Of a stretch of 64,000 bases of DNA, positions 24,301-35,070 are shown piece by piece. Location of the stretch: the NCBI RefSeq assembly GCF_032884065.1, contig NC_088868.1, positions 1,548,001 through 1,612,000 on the forward strand, given 5' to 3'. The stretch's first letter is position 1. Each line of letters begins with the position of its first letter. The notes beneath the pieces were generated by a model. It was not told where the DNA came from. It did no database searches and was given only the letters and a program-made list of their open reading frames with translations. Made by a program: the position numbers and the translations under genes. Source of the stretch: Artemia franciscana. Its lineage: Eukaryota; Arthropoda; Branchiopoda; Anostraca; Artemiidae.

Positions 24301-27300
24301 AATCTTTTTTTAGTCTGTGTAGATTAGTTTCTTGAAGACACACAATATTAACATTATTCTGTGTTATGTAATCAAATAAGTCCACTAGTTTCATTGTATT
24401 AATTGATGCACAATTCCATTGGAGTATCTTTAAAGGGACAGAAATATCATTAGTCATATATTTTTGTCAGATAATGGAGAGCCTGACATTGGTTGAGGAT
24501 ATTAATAACCTCACTCTGTTTCTTCAACAACAGATTTAGAAAATAGTGTACTGCTATTTCTATCAAAATGGTGGCCTTCAGATGTTTTGGTATATCTATT
24601 TGGGGAATAAAGGTGACTGAGATGAGGTACTGTATCAGCTTGGATAGAGCAATATGATCCTTGGCAGATATTGCAGACTTGGGCAGTAGACTAGGCATGG
24701 GGGTAGTGTTTTCCTTTTTTGAGGCTTGTAGTCATTATTTTTAGATTTGTTACTTCTTCCTGGAGGGGTAAAATTTAAATCAGCCAGAAGAGGTTTAGGG
24801 CTAGTCAATGGAGATGCCATACTACTTGTTGGGGATCTTTGCTGTGGTGTACTACTTATACTAGGGCCCCATTTCCATGGAAGAGTCTTAGGACTTTCCT
24901 TTAAAGTAGGAATGTTTTCCTTGAGAATACTGCCGTATGATTTTGCAACTATTCCCACTGGTAGGTTTTCTTTCCTGGCAATTTTCAAAACTTGATGCCT
25001 TTCCAAATATTTGGGTGTTGTGATCGCACGATCACAATGAGTTGTGATCTCCTTTACAATTGGCACACTTAGGCTTAGACCTGCAGGATTGGTGTGAGTG
25101 CTCTTCAAGACAAATATTATATTGGGTCTTGGTGGACTTGTAGTTTTTAGAGACATGACCTAACTTCATGTATTTGGTGCACCGTATAGGCTTTTCTTGG
25201 TATAATCTAAATGGCTTTGGCTGGCCAAAGAGAAAATTTTTTTCCACCATTGTTGAGAGAGTTAAAATAAACAAGACACTTTCCTCAGTACAATTCCAGC
25301 TTCATTTGGCCTACCCAGTCGGAAAGCCTCTAGCACTGGTATTTCTTCACCTTTGGAGTTCATTAGACCTTCTTTAAGATCTGCTAGTGGGATTTCAGTG
25401 GGGACATTGTAAATCACAATTTTTTGTTGTTGATTTTATGTTGATTTTAATGTGTATTTTAAACTAGCTGATTTAATAATGTTGATTTTAAACTAGCTGT
25501 GACATATATATTATTGATGCAGCTAATTTCTAGGGCTTTTTTGGTGTCTTTACCATCCAGTAACAAAACATCTAGGGCTCCATTTCTTGTAATATTTGCA
25601 ATAAAGTTGCATTTCAATATTTTGTAAAGGTGTATCCTGATCTTTAAAATTTCTTTAGTTGTGAACATCTCTGATTTATTAGTTGGGGTCAAATGCACAA
25701 GAGGTTTTGGTAGAGGGGATCTTGTAGCTTGTTTCAGGTTTATTCTCAGTCCTTCTGGCTCAGGGGTAATTTCAGGAGGAGTATTGGAGATTTTCTTTCT
25801 CTTTCTGCTTTCAACTAGTTGAAAATTATCATTGGAGTCTGATTGACTACTAGTACAAGGTGAAACATCTTCAACAGCTAACATCATCAGAGGTCATCAC
25901 CATCATCAGAGGTCAAACAACATCACCAGGTTTCATCATCATCAGAGGGATGTACATCCCCCCAGGGCTGGCCCCCTTCCAGAAGGGGGCCAGACACATC
26001 TAATTTTGACATTCAGTCAAGGAAGGAAAAAGGAGAGTAAACTATGTATAAGGCACTATAACTTATATACAGAGCTAGAAAATACTCGACCAAAAAGGAT
26101 ATTTGGTCAGCTTCTTCCTCCCTGTACTACAAGATTAAAAAAATTTCTCTAGTTCTGTAAACCGGTTTTAAACAGAGTCTGAAGAATTACCAAGAATTAG
26201 AGTAGTGTGGAGACATCAAACTCTGCCGGTTGATAAATATATAAAAGAAGATAAATAAATATATAAGAAGTGCTAAAAATAACCCGTACCTAATACTTGA
26301 GATAAAGTGAACGCAACACAAGAGTTAAAAAAGAGCAAAGGTTTTATTTTTAAAAGAAGTTTAGTTTTTGGATTTAATAGTATCGTTTTAAAAAGATAAT
26401 CAAGTAAATCAAAAGAGTTTTACAATTTGTAATATAAGTACAATCTTGCATAGTCTTCGTACTGAAATAAGAATTTAAAGATATTAAAATAAACTAACTA
26501 ATATGTGAGCAAACAAAATGTTCCAAGGTATTTAAATTATTTCAGCGAGACTGATGTCACGCTGTAAAAACTAGTAAAATAACATTATGAGATTGAGAAG
26601 CAAAAATGTATTGTACTCGCATCTAAGCAAAGCTACCCACACTCGCGAAGCTCCCAGCACCAACTACCCTCTTCCTAAACCCTTTTCGTCCTTCTATACA
26701 ATCCTTATTTACAATTCGCACTTGTTATTTAACATGATCAATTCGTACAAATAAAAACATTTCCAAGGCTATACCAAGAAGAGGTTTAATCCCTGGTAAA
26801 CAACTCATAAATCTAATAACAAGATTCTTACAGTACAATGATTGGAAGCACGTGTTGAAATTTTGAAAATGAACCGAAAGGAAAATATAGTTCGCAAAAA
26901 TTGTAATTACTGATGATGGTGAGGAAATTTAGGGAAGTTATTCAAAAACTGCAAGTGGTTCAGCACTTGTGTATGGCTAGTTTGATGCAAACATCAAAGA
27001 TACAAAAAAGAAGCGGATAAGGAAAAAAGAAAAGGACCAACCAAATTTCATTGGAATTTGTGACCAATTTTTCTTTTAAAGCTAAAAGGGACACATGTGA
27101 ACCAACCCAGTAATTGGATTTTAGGCAATATGACAAGTAATCAAGGGTCAAAACCCTTCTAGCAATAATCCAGAGACTACGAAAAATGTCCTACAAATAT
27201 AATTTCCAACTAACAGAAAATACAGAATGGATCCAAACAGCCGTTAATAATGCTAATAAAATAAAGGATATTTATTTTAAAGCCTCGAAAGGCTGAATTT

Positions 27301-28222
27301 GTGTTTCAGGATAAAAAAAGTTTAGAAACAAGAAAACGCTTGGAAACGTTATATTTATCTTATTTGTGTATTCATTTAGGCTGCAATGGACTTGAGCCTT
27401 GGTTTCATCTGTGCTTACATTTTGTATGAGACTCAGCTGATAATTGAGAAGAAACGCACAGAAGACACGGATTTTTTGTCTCACTGTCTGATGCTATTCG
27501 TTGACCTCTTGTATGGCTTCATCGAACTGCTCCGTATATTGCTAGAGCAAGGTAATTGTTTAATCTTTCATCTGTTGAACCAAGATTTTTTCGTTTGTAT
27601 TCAGATATCTGATCTTGCTCCCTTTCCATCACTAAGAAATTGTTCAGGGCGGTTTTTTTTGCAGCTTTTTTCTACTTTCAGCCAGTAGACACATACTTTA
27701 CCTTTGTCTATTGTAAAGAAGCATTTGCCTCTCGTATGTTTTTTCAAGGTCACTTCATTTGGAAGGAGTGGTTGTGGAGATTCTGGAAGGGGTTCATTCA
27801 GTTAGAGCATATAGTCTCTGTTCCTGGTTTAGTTGGTAATAGATTTCTTTTTTAAGCTCGTAAGAATTCAAAACAATTTTTTTTCATAATATACAAGTTT
27901 AGAAGTATTGCCTCCCATAAGAGGTGAAAGTCTAAAAATGTAAACTAATAAATGATAATGATTATACTTCTGTAAAAATAAATTGAATTTGACTGCACAG
28001 ATCGTAGGATGATGTATTCTATGATTAGCATTATATATGACTAATTTTGTTTTATAAATTGTTTGGTTCTGTTTATTATTCAGCTTCTCGGGCAATGATT
28101 AGGTATATATGATAATTTCAACTGGTTCAGCATAAGCTTAATTTTCAGCTCCCATCAAAGTTCGAAAAGCAATTACTTCTTCAAGACATGCTAATGATAG
28201 CTCCGGCTATTGTAGTGAATAA
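18140..28222 (+). CDS. Bax inhibitor-1 (TMBIM6)-like protein, 5' end missing
   Basis: Bax inhibitor-1 proteins are endoplasmic reticulum membrane proteins with six or seven helices that dampen cell death and leak calcium. The model joins four exons: 18140-18371, 21382-21515, 27380-27551 and 28149-28222. All borders are AG/GT and phases agree (0 in, 1, 0, 1, stop). It encodes 203 residues; the usual length is near 235. The NMKNMH segment matches the family HLKNVY start of helix 1. The third exon has the signature YETQLIIEK and LSHCLMLFVDLL, matching the DTQLIIEK and WHC-DLFLDF blocks. The upstream exon with about 25-30 residues was not found. About 36 residues matching one helix, between the second and third exons, are absent. 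The second exon ends in R2 repeat sequence, so the gene may be damaged or use a repeat-borne donor. The stop TAA overlaps AATAAA. Confidence 0.75.
18372..21381 (+). other. BI-1-like intron between first two listed exons
   Basis: 3.0 kb of AT-rich DNA with no coding evidence. 20160-20360 is especially A/T-rich with TTAATTAATT runs. No nested element with recognisable ends was found. Confidence 0.5.
21382..21515 (+). CDS. BI-1-like exon: helices 3-4, R2-derived 3' edge
   Basis: The acceptor is CTTTTAAG|GTGCGG and the donor is ATTGAG|GTATGT. It completes the split Gly codon from the previous exon and encodes VTLIVLLFNDPFS, then PLGKPLSTCLVSVTLARL. The final residues, GIMEIE, and the donor itself match an R2 internal unit such as the one near 30215, so the homologous part of the gene probably stops near 21496. 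The out phase is 0 and fits the next exon. Confidence 0.7.
21497..21925 (+). mobile_element. R2 repeat, 5'-truncated copy at exon edge
   Basis: Matches the last R2 unit plus 3' terminus. It starts GGAATCATGGAAATTG (compare GGAATTTTTGGAAATTG near 30220) and passes through TATCTTACAAATTGG, AGATCTTAAT, CTCTTTGGGGGAG and TTGGTGCTTCT. It ends at the family terminus CACAAGTGCCATATGAGCTC. The 5' edge lies inside the BI-1-like exon and supplies its splice donor. Confidence 0.75.
22371..23249 (+). mobile_element. R2 repeat, 5'-truncated copy
   Basis: Begins within the 5' module at GTCGTTTTCCCAATTTGACC, contains about two internal units (GGATCTTAATGAAATTTGAT near 22633) and ends with CAAGTGCCATATGAGCTC at 23214-23249. 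It abuts the retrotransposon relic at 23250. Open minus-strand frames are repeat shadows. Confidence 0.75.
23880..24458 (-). pseudogene. Retrotransposon endonuclease (ORF2 N-terminal)
   Basis: Starts MTNDISVPLKILQWNCAS at 24458, with the conserved WN--S and NIVCLQETNL motifs (catalytic Glu). LILGDFNAQSPLW follows near 24050, containing the catalytic Asp and Asn. A frame break separates the two parts near 24120. Motif style fits the I/jockey group. Confidence 0.75.
24635..25887 (-). pseudogene. Retrotransposon ORF1, gag-like with CCHC knuckles
   Basis: Nucleic-acid-binding ORF1 split over three frames: 25887-25459, 25274-25032 and 25156-24635. The first part is a polar N terminus then an RRM-like region (KILKCNFIANITRNGALD). 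The second has the knuckle run C-T-K-Y-M-K-L-G-H, ICLEEHSHQSC and KPKCANCKGDH, where the first knuckle has lost one Cys (Tyr instead) and another has Tyr for Cys. The third is a Pro/Ser-rich tail. Frame breaks and lost zinc ligands show it is inactive. Confidence 0.7.
25947..25993. repeat. Two adjacent hairpins at retrotransposon 5' end
   Basis: GGGATGTACATCCC is a perfect 14-bp palindrome at 25947-25960. CTGGCCCCCTT/AAGGGGGCCAG, an 11-bp stem with loop CCAG, is at 25968-25993. They lie upstream of ORF1 on the minus strand, where structured 5' leaders or promoters are common in this class. Confidence 0.75.
25996..27379 (+). other. BI-1-like intron, distal part
   Basis: AT-rich intron sequence with no recognised repeat or coding segment. 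I searched here for the missing membrane-helix exon and found none with matching phase and motif. Confidence 0.45.
27380..27551 (+). CDS. BI-1-like exon: signature helix and C-terminal helix
   Basis: The acceptor is TTCATTTAG|GCTGCA and the donor is GCAAG|GTAATTG. In phase 0 it encodes the AAMDLSLGF helix start, YILYETQLIIEK, a short acidic loop (RTEDTDF), then LSHCLMLFVDLLYGF and IELLRILLEQ. This is the most conserved block of BI-1 and identifies the family; the Lifeguard branch has LYVDIINLF here instead. Confidence 0.85.
28149..28222 (+). CDS. BI-1-like terminal exon
   Basis: The acceptor is TTAATTTTCAG|CTCCC. It completes the codon left by the previous donor and encodes PIKVRKAITSSRHANDSS, then GYCSE and TAA. 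A short basic, soluble tail is normal for BI-1, whose C terminus is cytosolic and Lys-rich in vertebrates. The length and stop just before AATAAA support it as the last exon. Confidence 0.6.
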
Positions 28223-28223
28223 A
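28218..28223 (+). promoter_or_regulatory. AATAAA poly(A) signal overlapping the stop
   Basis: AATAAA overlaps the TAA stop of the BI-1-like model. T/GT-rich sequence follows within 40 bp (CAAGTTGTATTTATTATTTT). If used, the 3' untranslated region would be only about 20 nt. Confidence 0.4.
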
Positions 28224-28420
28224 TATATTCTATTCTATTACAAGTTGTATTTATTATTTTATTTATTGCTGTATATAATCTTCAACCAATTAATGATTGT
28301 CTATGGAAGTCCTGGATCAAGTTTTGATATTCGATGTTTTTACTTTCCTTGGGCTCAGAAATAAATTAATACAAAAATAGGTGTTCTTGCTGAACGTGTT
28401 AGATTCCCCCTTCTTTTTTA

Positions 28421-30880
28421 TGGCACTTGGTATTAACCAAGTGACATATAGCAATCGCCAATTCTGTCGGTCTCGGTTTTGCTACTTTAGGCACTTCCAG
28501 GTAAGCTAGGACGATGAAATTTGGCAGGCGTATCAGGGACCGGACCAGATTAAATTAGAAACAGTATTTTTCCCGATTTGACCATCTGGGGGGGGGGAGT
28601 GGGGGTCGATTAATTCGGAAAAATAGAAAAAATGAAGTATTTTCAACTTATGAGCGGGTGATTGGATCTTAATGAAATTTGATGTTTGGAATGATATTGT
28701 GTCTCAGAGCTCTTATTTTAAATCCCGACCGGATCTGATGACATTGGGGGGAGTTGGATGGGGGGAAACCTAAAGTCCCGGTTTTGCTACTTTAGGTACT
28801 TCCAGGTAAGCTAGGACCATGAAATTTGGCGAGAGTATCTGGGACCGGACCAAATTAAATTAGAAATAGTTGTTTTCCTGATTTGACCATATGGGGGGGG
28901 GGGTTTCCGGTTAATTCGGAAAAAATAGAAAAAATGAAGTATTTTTAACTTATGAGCGGGTGATTGGATCTTGATGTTTTGAATGATATTGTGTATCAGA
29001 GCTCTATTTTTAAATCCCGACCGGATCTGATGACATTGGGGGGAGTTGGAGGGGGGAAACCTAAAATCTTGGAAAACACTTAGAGTGGAGGGATCGGAAT
29101 GAAACTTAATGGGAAAAATAAACACAAGTCCCAGATACATGATTGACATAATCGGAACGGATCCGCTCTCTTTGGGGTAGTTGGGAGGGGGGGGGGGTAA
29201 TTCTGAAAAATTAGAAAAAATGAGGTATTTTTAACTTACGAACGGGTGATCGGATCTCAATGAAATTTGATGTTTATAAGGATACCGTGTCTTAGAGCTC
29301 TCATTTTAAATCCCGACCGGATCTGGTGACGGGGGGGGGTTAGGAGGGGGAAACCTAAAACTTGGAAAACACTTGGAGTGGAGGGATCGGGATGAAATAT
29401 GGTGGGAAAAATAAACACAAGTCCTAGATAGATGATTGACATAAACGGAACGGGTCCGCTCTCTTTGGGTTAGTTGGGGGGGGGGTTATTTCTGAAAAAT
29501 TGGAAAAAATTAGGTATTTTTAACTCACGAACGGGTGATCGGAGATCAATGAAATTTCATATTTAGAAGGATATCGTGGCTCAGAGCTCTTATTTAAAAC
29601 CCGACCGGATCTGGTGACATTGGGGGGGGGGGTTGGGAGGGTGAAACCTAAAACTTGGAAAACACTTAGAGTGGAGGGATCGGGGTGAAACTTGGTGGGA
29701 AAAATAATCAAGAGTCCTAGATACAGGATTGACATAACCAGAGTGGATCCGCTCTCTTTGGGGTAGTTGGGGGAGGGGGTAATTCTGAAAAATAAGAAAA
29801 AATGACGTATTTTTAACTTACGAAGGAGTGATCGGATCTTCATGAAACTTCATATTTAGAAGGACCTCGTAACTTAGATCTCTTATTTTAAATCTCAACC
29901 GGATCAAGCGTAATTGCGGGGGGGTAGTTGGGGGGGACCGGAAATCTTAGAAAATACTTAAAGCGGTGAGATCAGGATGAAACTGGATGGGAAGAATAGA
30001 AACCTGTCTAAGATACGTGACTGACATAACTGGACCGGATCTACTCTCTTTGGTGGAATTGGGGGGGGGGGGGTAATTTTGAAAATTGAGGTATTTGTAA
30101 CTTACGAAAGGGTGACCAGATCTTAATGAAATTTGATATTTAGAAGGATCTTGTGCTTTAAAGTTCTAATATCAAATTCTGACCTGATCCTGTGACATTC
30201 GGGAGAGTTGGAGGGGGAAACCGGAATTTTTGGAAATTGGGGTATTTTTATCTTACGAATAGATGATCGGATCTTAATGAAATTTGATTTTTAGAAGGAA
30301 TTCATGTCTCAGAGCTCTTATTTCAAATCCCGACCAGATCTTTTGACATTGGGGGGAGTTGGAGGGGGAAATCTTGGAAAAACACTTGGAGTGGAGGAAT
30401 CGGGATGAAGCTTGGTGGATAGAATAAACAAATGTCCTTGATACGTGATTGACAGAATCGTACTGGATTCGCTCTCTTTGGGGGAGGGGTTCAGTGATTT
30501 GGCGAGTTTGGTGCTTCTGGACGTGCTAGGACGATGAAAATTGGTAGGCGTGTCAGGGAGCTGCACAATTTGACTTGATAAAGTCGTTTTCCCAGATTCG
30601 ACCATCTGGGGGGCTAAAGGGAGAGTAAAAATTAGAAAAAGTTAGGTATTTATAACTTACGAGTGGGTGATCGGATCTTAATAAATTTTTATATTTAGAA
30701 GGACTTCGTGACTCAGAGCTCTTATTTTAAATCTTGACCGGCATTAAGCCTCTTATTTTCCTTTTTAAATCAATCTATTGATTCATAGAATTTTGTTAGA
30801 GCTCATACCATATGATCTCTTGGCTCTTAGCTCTTCTCGCCTCGTCACAAGTGCCATATGAGCTCTTAGCTCTTGTTTCT
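28421..30880 (+). mobile_element. R2 repeat element, near-complete copy
   Basis: Best example of the R2 family. The 5' end is TATGGCACTTGG, with an 8-bp-stem hairpin CACTTGGT-ATTA-ACCAAGTG at 28424-28443. Then comes a module with GCTAGGACGATGAAATTTGG and TTTGACCATCTGG plus a G-run. Six internal units of 281-301 bp follow, with GGGTGATCGGATC-type markers near 28657, 28958, 29245, 29534, 29828 and 30111. The 3' end is CAAGTGCCATATGAGCTC and TTAGCTCTTG. TATGGCACTTG at the start and CAAGTGCCATA near the end form an inverted pair. There is no coding capacity. The layout (sub-terminal inverted repeats, hairpin, central tandem units) resembles non-autonomous Helentron derivatives, but that is inference. 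Confidence 0.8.
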
Positions 30881-31363
30881 TTTTTTTATCACAGACTTAT
30901 GCCTCATGCTGCTTTACTGGTTTTTCGTAATATTTTAACTCTGATGCTGAAAAACGCATTGGTTCTGAAGAATAGAGAGAGAGAGAGAGTTTATTATTAA
31001 ATACAAGACAATACAAAATGCAATTCAAAATTGAATCACAATACACTTACTCCCTCTCGAAAGGCTGAATGGCCAGGGATACAAGGGGGATTAAAATACA
31101 AGCAACAGCAACAATGTAAGTAATATATATAAGGGGAATACAATATAAGAAATCAACTACCAAAAAAAAAGGTTATTCTATTATATTCTTTATTAAATAA
31201 TCCTTAAGACACCTTTTAAAAGTCCCAAACGAGTGGCATCTATTTACTGAAGAAGGTAGCGAATTTCAGACCTGTTGACAAGCAATGAGGGGATTGAAAT
31301 CTGATTCAATAGTAGGGGTAGGTGGAATGTAGATATCATTTGAAGAGCGAAGGCTGTATGGAG

Positions 31364-33440
31364 CTAAATCAGAAATAAACATTGGAGTTTTCCGAAGAGA
31401 TTTTGGAAGATTGCCGTGAAGCTGATGAAAGACAAAAGAAGCACAAGAAATAATGTAAATAGGCTGTAGACTTCAGACCGGTGTTGGTGAGGAACGGTTG
31501 TTTTCCATAACCAGACGGTGTGCTTTATTATACATGACAGAAAGTCACCGCAGCGTAGACGGAAAAGTAGATATCCATACAATGGGGCAGTAAGAAACAT
31601 ATGACTGGACAAGACAAGAAAAAAGAAGTTTCAGAATAGATCCAGGAAATGTGTGTAAGTTTTTGAATGATACCTAAACTCTGTGACACCTTAACCTTAA
31701 TCACGGCTATATGGCTTCTGAATGCAAGATTCTCATCAGGTAGGATACCAAGAAACCGGACCACCCGATTCTCTGGTCTACACAAGGAGCCTTGTGACAC
31801 CTGAAGTTGTATAAAATGAGGGAAAGCTATACCAATTTGAGAAAATATAAGAAAATCTGACTTACCAACATTCAAGACCAAGTAATTTGCAATAAACCAT
31901 GAAGTAACTCTCTCGAATAATGCGACAAGATTAGACTTTATATCACATTCCGTCTTCCCAAGGGTCCTAAGAGTGGTATCATCAGCAAAAGCAACAAGAA
32001 AATCTTTGTTAGGAATAATACTGGAACACGAAGCAGCATCCGGATGACACAGCTTGCAGCATTCCAGAGGCCTGGTGTTTTTCACCGCCGAAATCAGATC
32101 ATTAACATAAATCAGAAATAAAATGGGTCCAAGAACAGATCCCTGAGGGATGCCAAAATATACTTCAAAAGGGCTCCGGTAAATCGGATAAATTGAAATA
32201 ATTCTACCAGAAAGATATGAATCAAACCAAGGCAAAGCGTTTGATCTTCCAATACGCGGTAGTTTACAAAAAAGAATGCGATGAGTCACGGAATCAAAAG
32301 CTTTACGAACATCTAAAAATAAAGCTGCCGGGATAGGACCAGAATCTATTGCCGAATGAATGAAATTCGAGAAAGCTACGCAAGCATGCTCTGAAGAGTG
32401 ACTCGCTTGGAATCCAAACTGGAAATCATGCAAAAATTCTTTTGCATCCAGAAAACTAAGAAGCCTGGACAGCATAGCCTTCTCAAAAATTTTGCTGAAA
32501 ACAGATAGGAGAGAAATTGGTCTATAATTAGCAGGATCACTCCAAGAACCACCTTTATAAAGCACTATAACCTTAGCTCGCTTGAGAGATTCAGGTAAAA
32601 TTTCATCCTCGAAAGAGAGATTGACAAGCTTAGTCAATGGTGGCATGATAGCAGGCAGAATGGCACGGATAACCCTTGTAGGAATTTTGTCTGATCTTGA
32701 AGAGGATGATCCTTTAAGAGCATTCACCATACGAGCTACCTCAAATTCAGAAAAAAATTCAAGACCATCGACTTTAAACATGATGGTCCAAGATAGGCTC
32801 TGAAATCGCAACGAAAAGTTGTAGAGCTTGCAGAGGAAGCAGTTGCCTTCCCTATATTAGTAAAATAAGAGGTAAGCTTTAGTTGAACATTTGTATCTCC
32901 TTGGATGGTTTTACCATCGAGTATCAGCATTGATGGAACTGAAGGCAGAGGAGGAGTAGGTCTAAGAACTGAATTAATTAAATGCCATGTCTTCCTAACA
33001 TCCTTCCCACATTCAGAAAATTTCCTATGATAATACTGAGACTTTGCCTTCCGACACAGAGAATTAAATATACTCCTATTGGCCTTGAATCGTTCAAACT
33101 ACAGATGATGAAGCCTTGTAAAGTTTCCAAAAATTATTTTTCCTTTTCCAGCTTTTATGGAGACCTCAAGTCATTTTTGGATTCAGTGGTGCTATCCTTT
33201 TCGGAGTATGGGGCGCTGGACCCTGATTGCAAATTTCCAGGATTCCTTCTTCTACTAAATCATAAAAGGAATCAAAAGAGCGGTTAAAATCTGAATAAGA
33301 AACCAAACTATCCCATGGTAAATCAGCCAGATGAGAATTAAGTAGACTTAGGTCAGTATCACCATAAGGGAAAAATTGGAGAATAGATGGTGATGCTATA
33401 CACTGCGCTTGATCAGCACTCTTATATCGGGAAATAGTGG
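31364..33440 (-). pseudogene. CR1-like reverse transcriptase
   Basis: The longest piece, 32811-31528, holds the palm and fingers: VIVLYKGGSWSDPANYRPIS, FGFQASHSSEHA, FLDVRKAFDSV (first catalytic Asp), GIPQGSVLGPILF and LVAFADDTTL (catalytic FADD), then the thumb (NRVVRFLGILPDENL). The active-site residues are intact. The upstream connector is in other frames at 33486-33166 (PWDSLVSYSDFN) and 32930-32736 (LTSYFTNIGKA). Downstream of about 31630 the frame shifts and the tail degrades. Reverse transcriptase copies element RNA at the nicked target; this copy cannot make a full protein. Confidence 0.85.
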
Positions 33441-35070
33441 GAAAGCTAGACCTACGTTGCCCGGGCAACGTGAAGTGTTGCGGCAACCTTTGTCCGGCTT
33501 CGCCGACTAAAGTGTTGCAAGAGCAACATTTTGGTTTTGCTTCTTCGCTATCGATCAGTAATCACATGATCAAAGGCTATTCCTCAGCGTTGAAAAAACA
33601 ACAACAAAATAGTATCGAAAGAAGGGACTAAATTGACTTTGCAGCTAGTTGAACTTTATCCTTTTCAATCGTAGACATCGTGACGAATGAAAACTCGGAA
33701 CAATATCTTATATAATCTAGTTGGTATCCTAGAGCTATCCGTAACTTTTCAGGATAAAAATACTGTAGGTGACACTAATTATTACGAAACTACCTCATTG
33801 TTTTACGTTATCGTTTGTACCCGTTGCGTAAACACTTAATTCTGCAGATCTATAAAGATCGAATACAATTTACACCAATTTGCACAAATTTCTAGCCCAA
33901 AGTGAACAAATTCTTACTTACAAGTCCCTCTCCCGTGATAGACATCAAGTTCACCGGAAACAAATAAATGGGTACACCAACTAGCATAGTTGCAAACCCC
34001 TCATCGCTGAAGTTGACTGTAGCCTAACAGCAGATTATTACTTACAAGTTTTCTACATGTCTTACCACTAGAAACAAATAATAGATACACCAACTAGCAA
34101 AAGTTGCTAACCCCTCATTGCCGAAGGTGATTATTACCTAACAGCCGACTGTTGCTTACAAGTCCTCTATATGTCTCAAAATCTGTATCGGCCTTGATTT
34201 CGTTTTAGTGGGTACCTTACTACTGAAGCTGTCAACCCCTTGAAACTTTCAAACTTATATAGCTCATGAAGGAATTTTTGTACCAAAAAATGGATGTCAT
34301 ATACTTTGATCAGCTCATCAAGAGCTATCGATTGCCGTCGAAAAAAAATTATATCTGTCTTAATTCGAAAGTTTTTTTTGCCGTAGGCCAACTTTCTAAC
34401 GTCACCACTTAACTCGAAAGCAGCAAAGGATAAGCTCCAATTTCTTTAGCAATGAGAGAACTTTTAAAGTTTATTAGGCACATCTGATACCATTTCTCTA
34501 CCGCAATCCCAAGTCCGGAAAACCGAATGATAAACTCAGCTGAAATCACGAACAGAAATGGGTAAAAACAATAGATGGCAGCACTTTCGGACCCGTGGGA
34601 AAATGCCACATTTTTGCTTCTGTAATTTTTTCTATTTATCACTCAAAGAAGATATATTGGCTGTGGGGCCGGGTAACTGCCGCATATATTTAACACTTAT
34701 AGATTTTAGTCCATCTTCAATTTGAAAGTGGTGCCTGCCTGCTTGCCTGCTAGAATGGAGCTTTCCACTCGAAAGCAGAAACATGGTTTGAGGAAACGAA
34801 AGCTTGGCTGCACAACTTCAGATACTCCTCTCTGACGTAGGCTATATAACTCCATTTCACTTCGCACACCATAGGCTCTGGCGCGTGGACAAGCAAAAAC
34901 CATCCTTTTTGGCCCCAGGCAAGAGTTCTGCGGAGCTTTCCAAAATGGAATGTCATATTCATCAATCCGGCCTGAGGTCCACACTTTCCCTAAAAACCGC
35001 ACAGGTTGGACCCTTACCAGTTTCAAGGAATAAGCTGATTGGCGGCACAGAAAAAAAAAAGAAAAAAAAG
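33440..35070 (+). mobile_element. Unclassified insertion inside the CR1-like element
   Basis: 1.6 kb that interrupts the retrotransposon between the end of its endonuclease (SDISDH motif, near 35110) and its connector (near 33430). It begins near the palindrome GTTGCCCGGGCAAC and ends in an A-rich run at 35051-35069 on the + strand, so a + strand retroposed sequence is likely. I recognise no protein. Open frames at 34706-35131 are partly endonuclease plus read-through. No target duplication could be confirmed. Confidence 0.5.

Larger units (their letters stand above)
23250..25995 (-). mobile_element. I/jockey-like non-LTR retrotransposon, 3'-truncated
   Basis: Minus-strand element lying in the BI-1-like intron. 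The 5' end is near 25995 with two hairpins, ORF1 covers 25887-24635, ORF2 starts near 24458 with endonuclease, and the beginning of the reverse transcriptase region runs to about 23250, where an R2 copy replaces the rest. It has several frame breaks. Retrotransposons of this class copy themselves by nicking target DNA and reverse transcribing their RNA from the nick. Confidence 0.75.

Noticed and set aside
25890-25945. CTGATGATGATGAAAC on the minus strand as a hammerhead core
   Set aside because: It arises from a CATCATCATC-type low-complexity tract and has no stem II, so a ribozyme is not supported.
28811-30605. Several minus-strand frames with similar peptides (KFHPDPSTLSVFQ, RSGFKIRALRHE)
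   Set aside because: They recur because the R2 units recur; the same strings appear in every copy, broken by indels, with no start or domain context.
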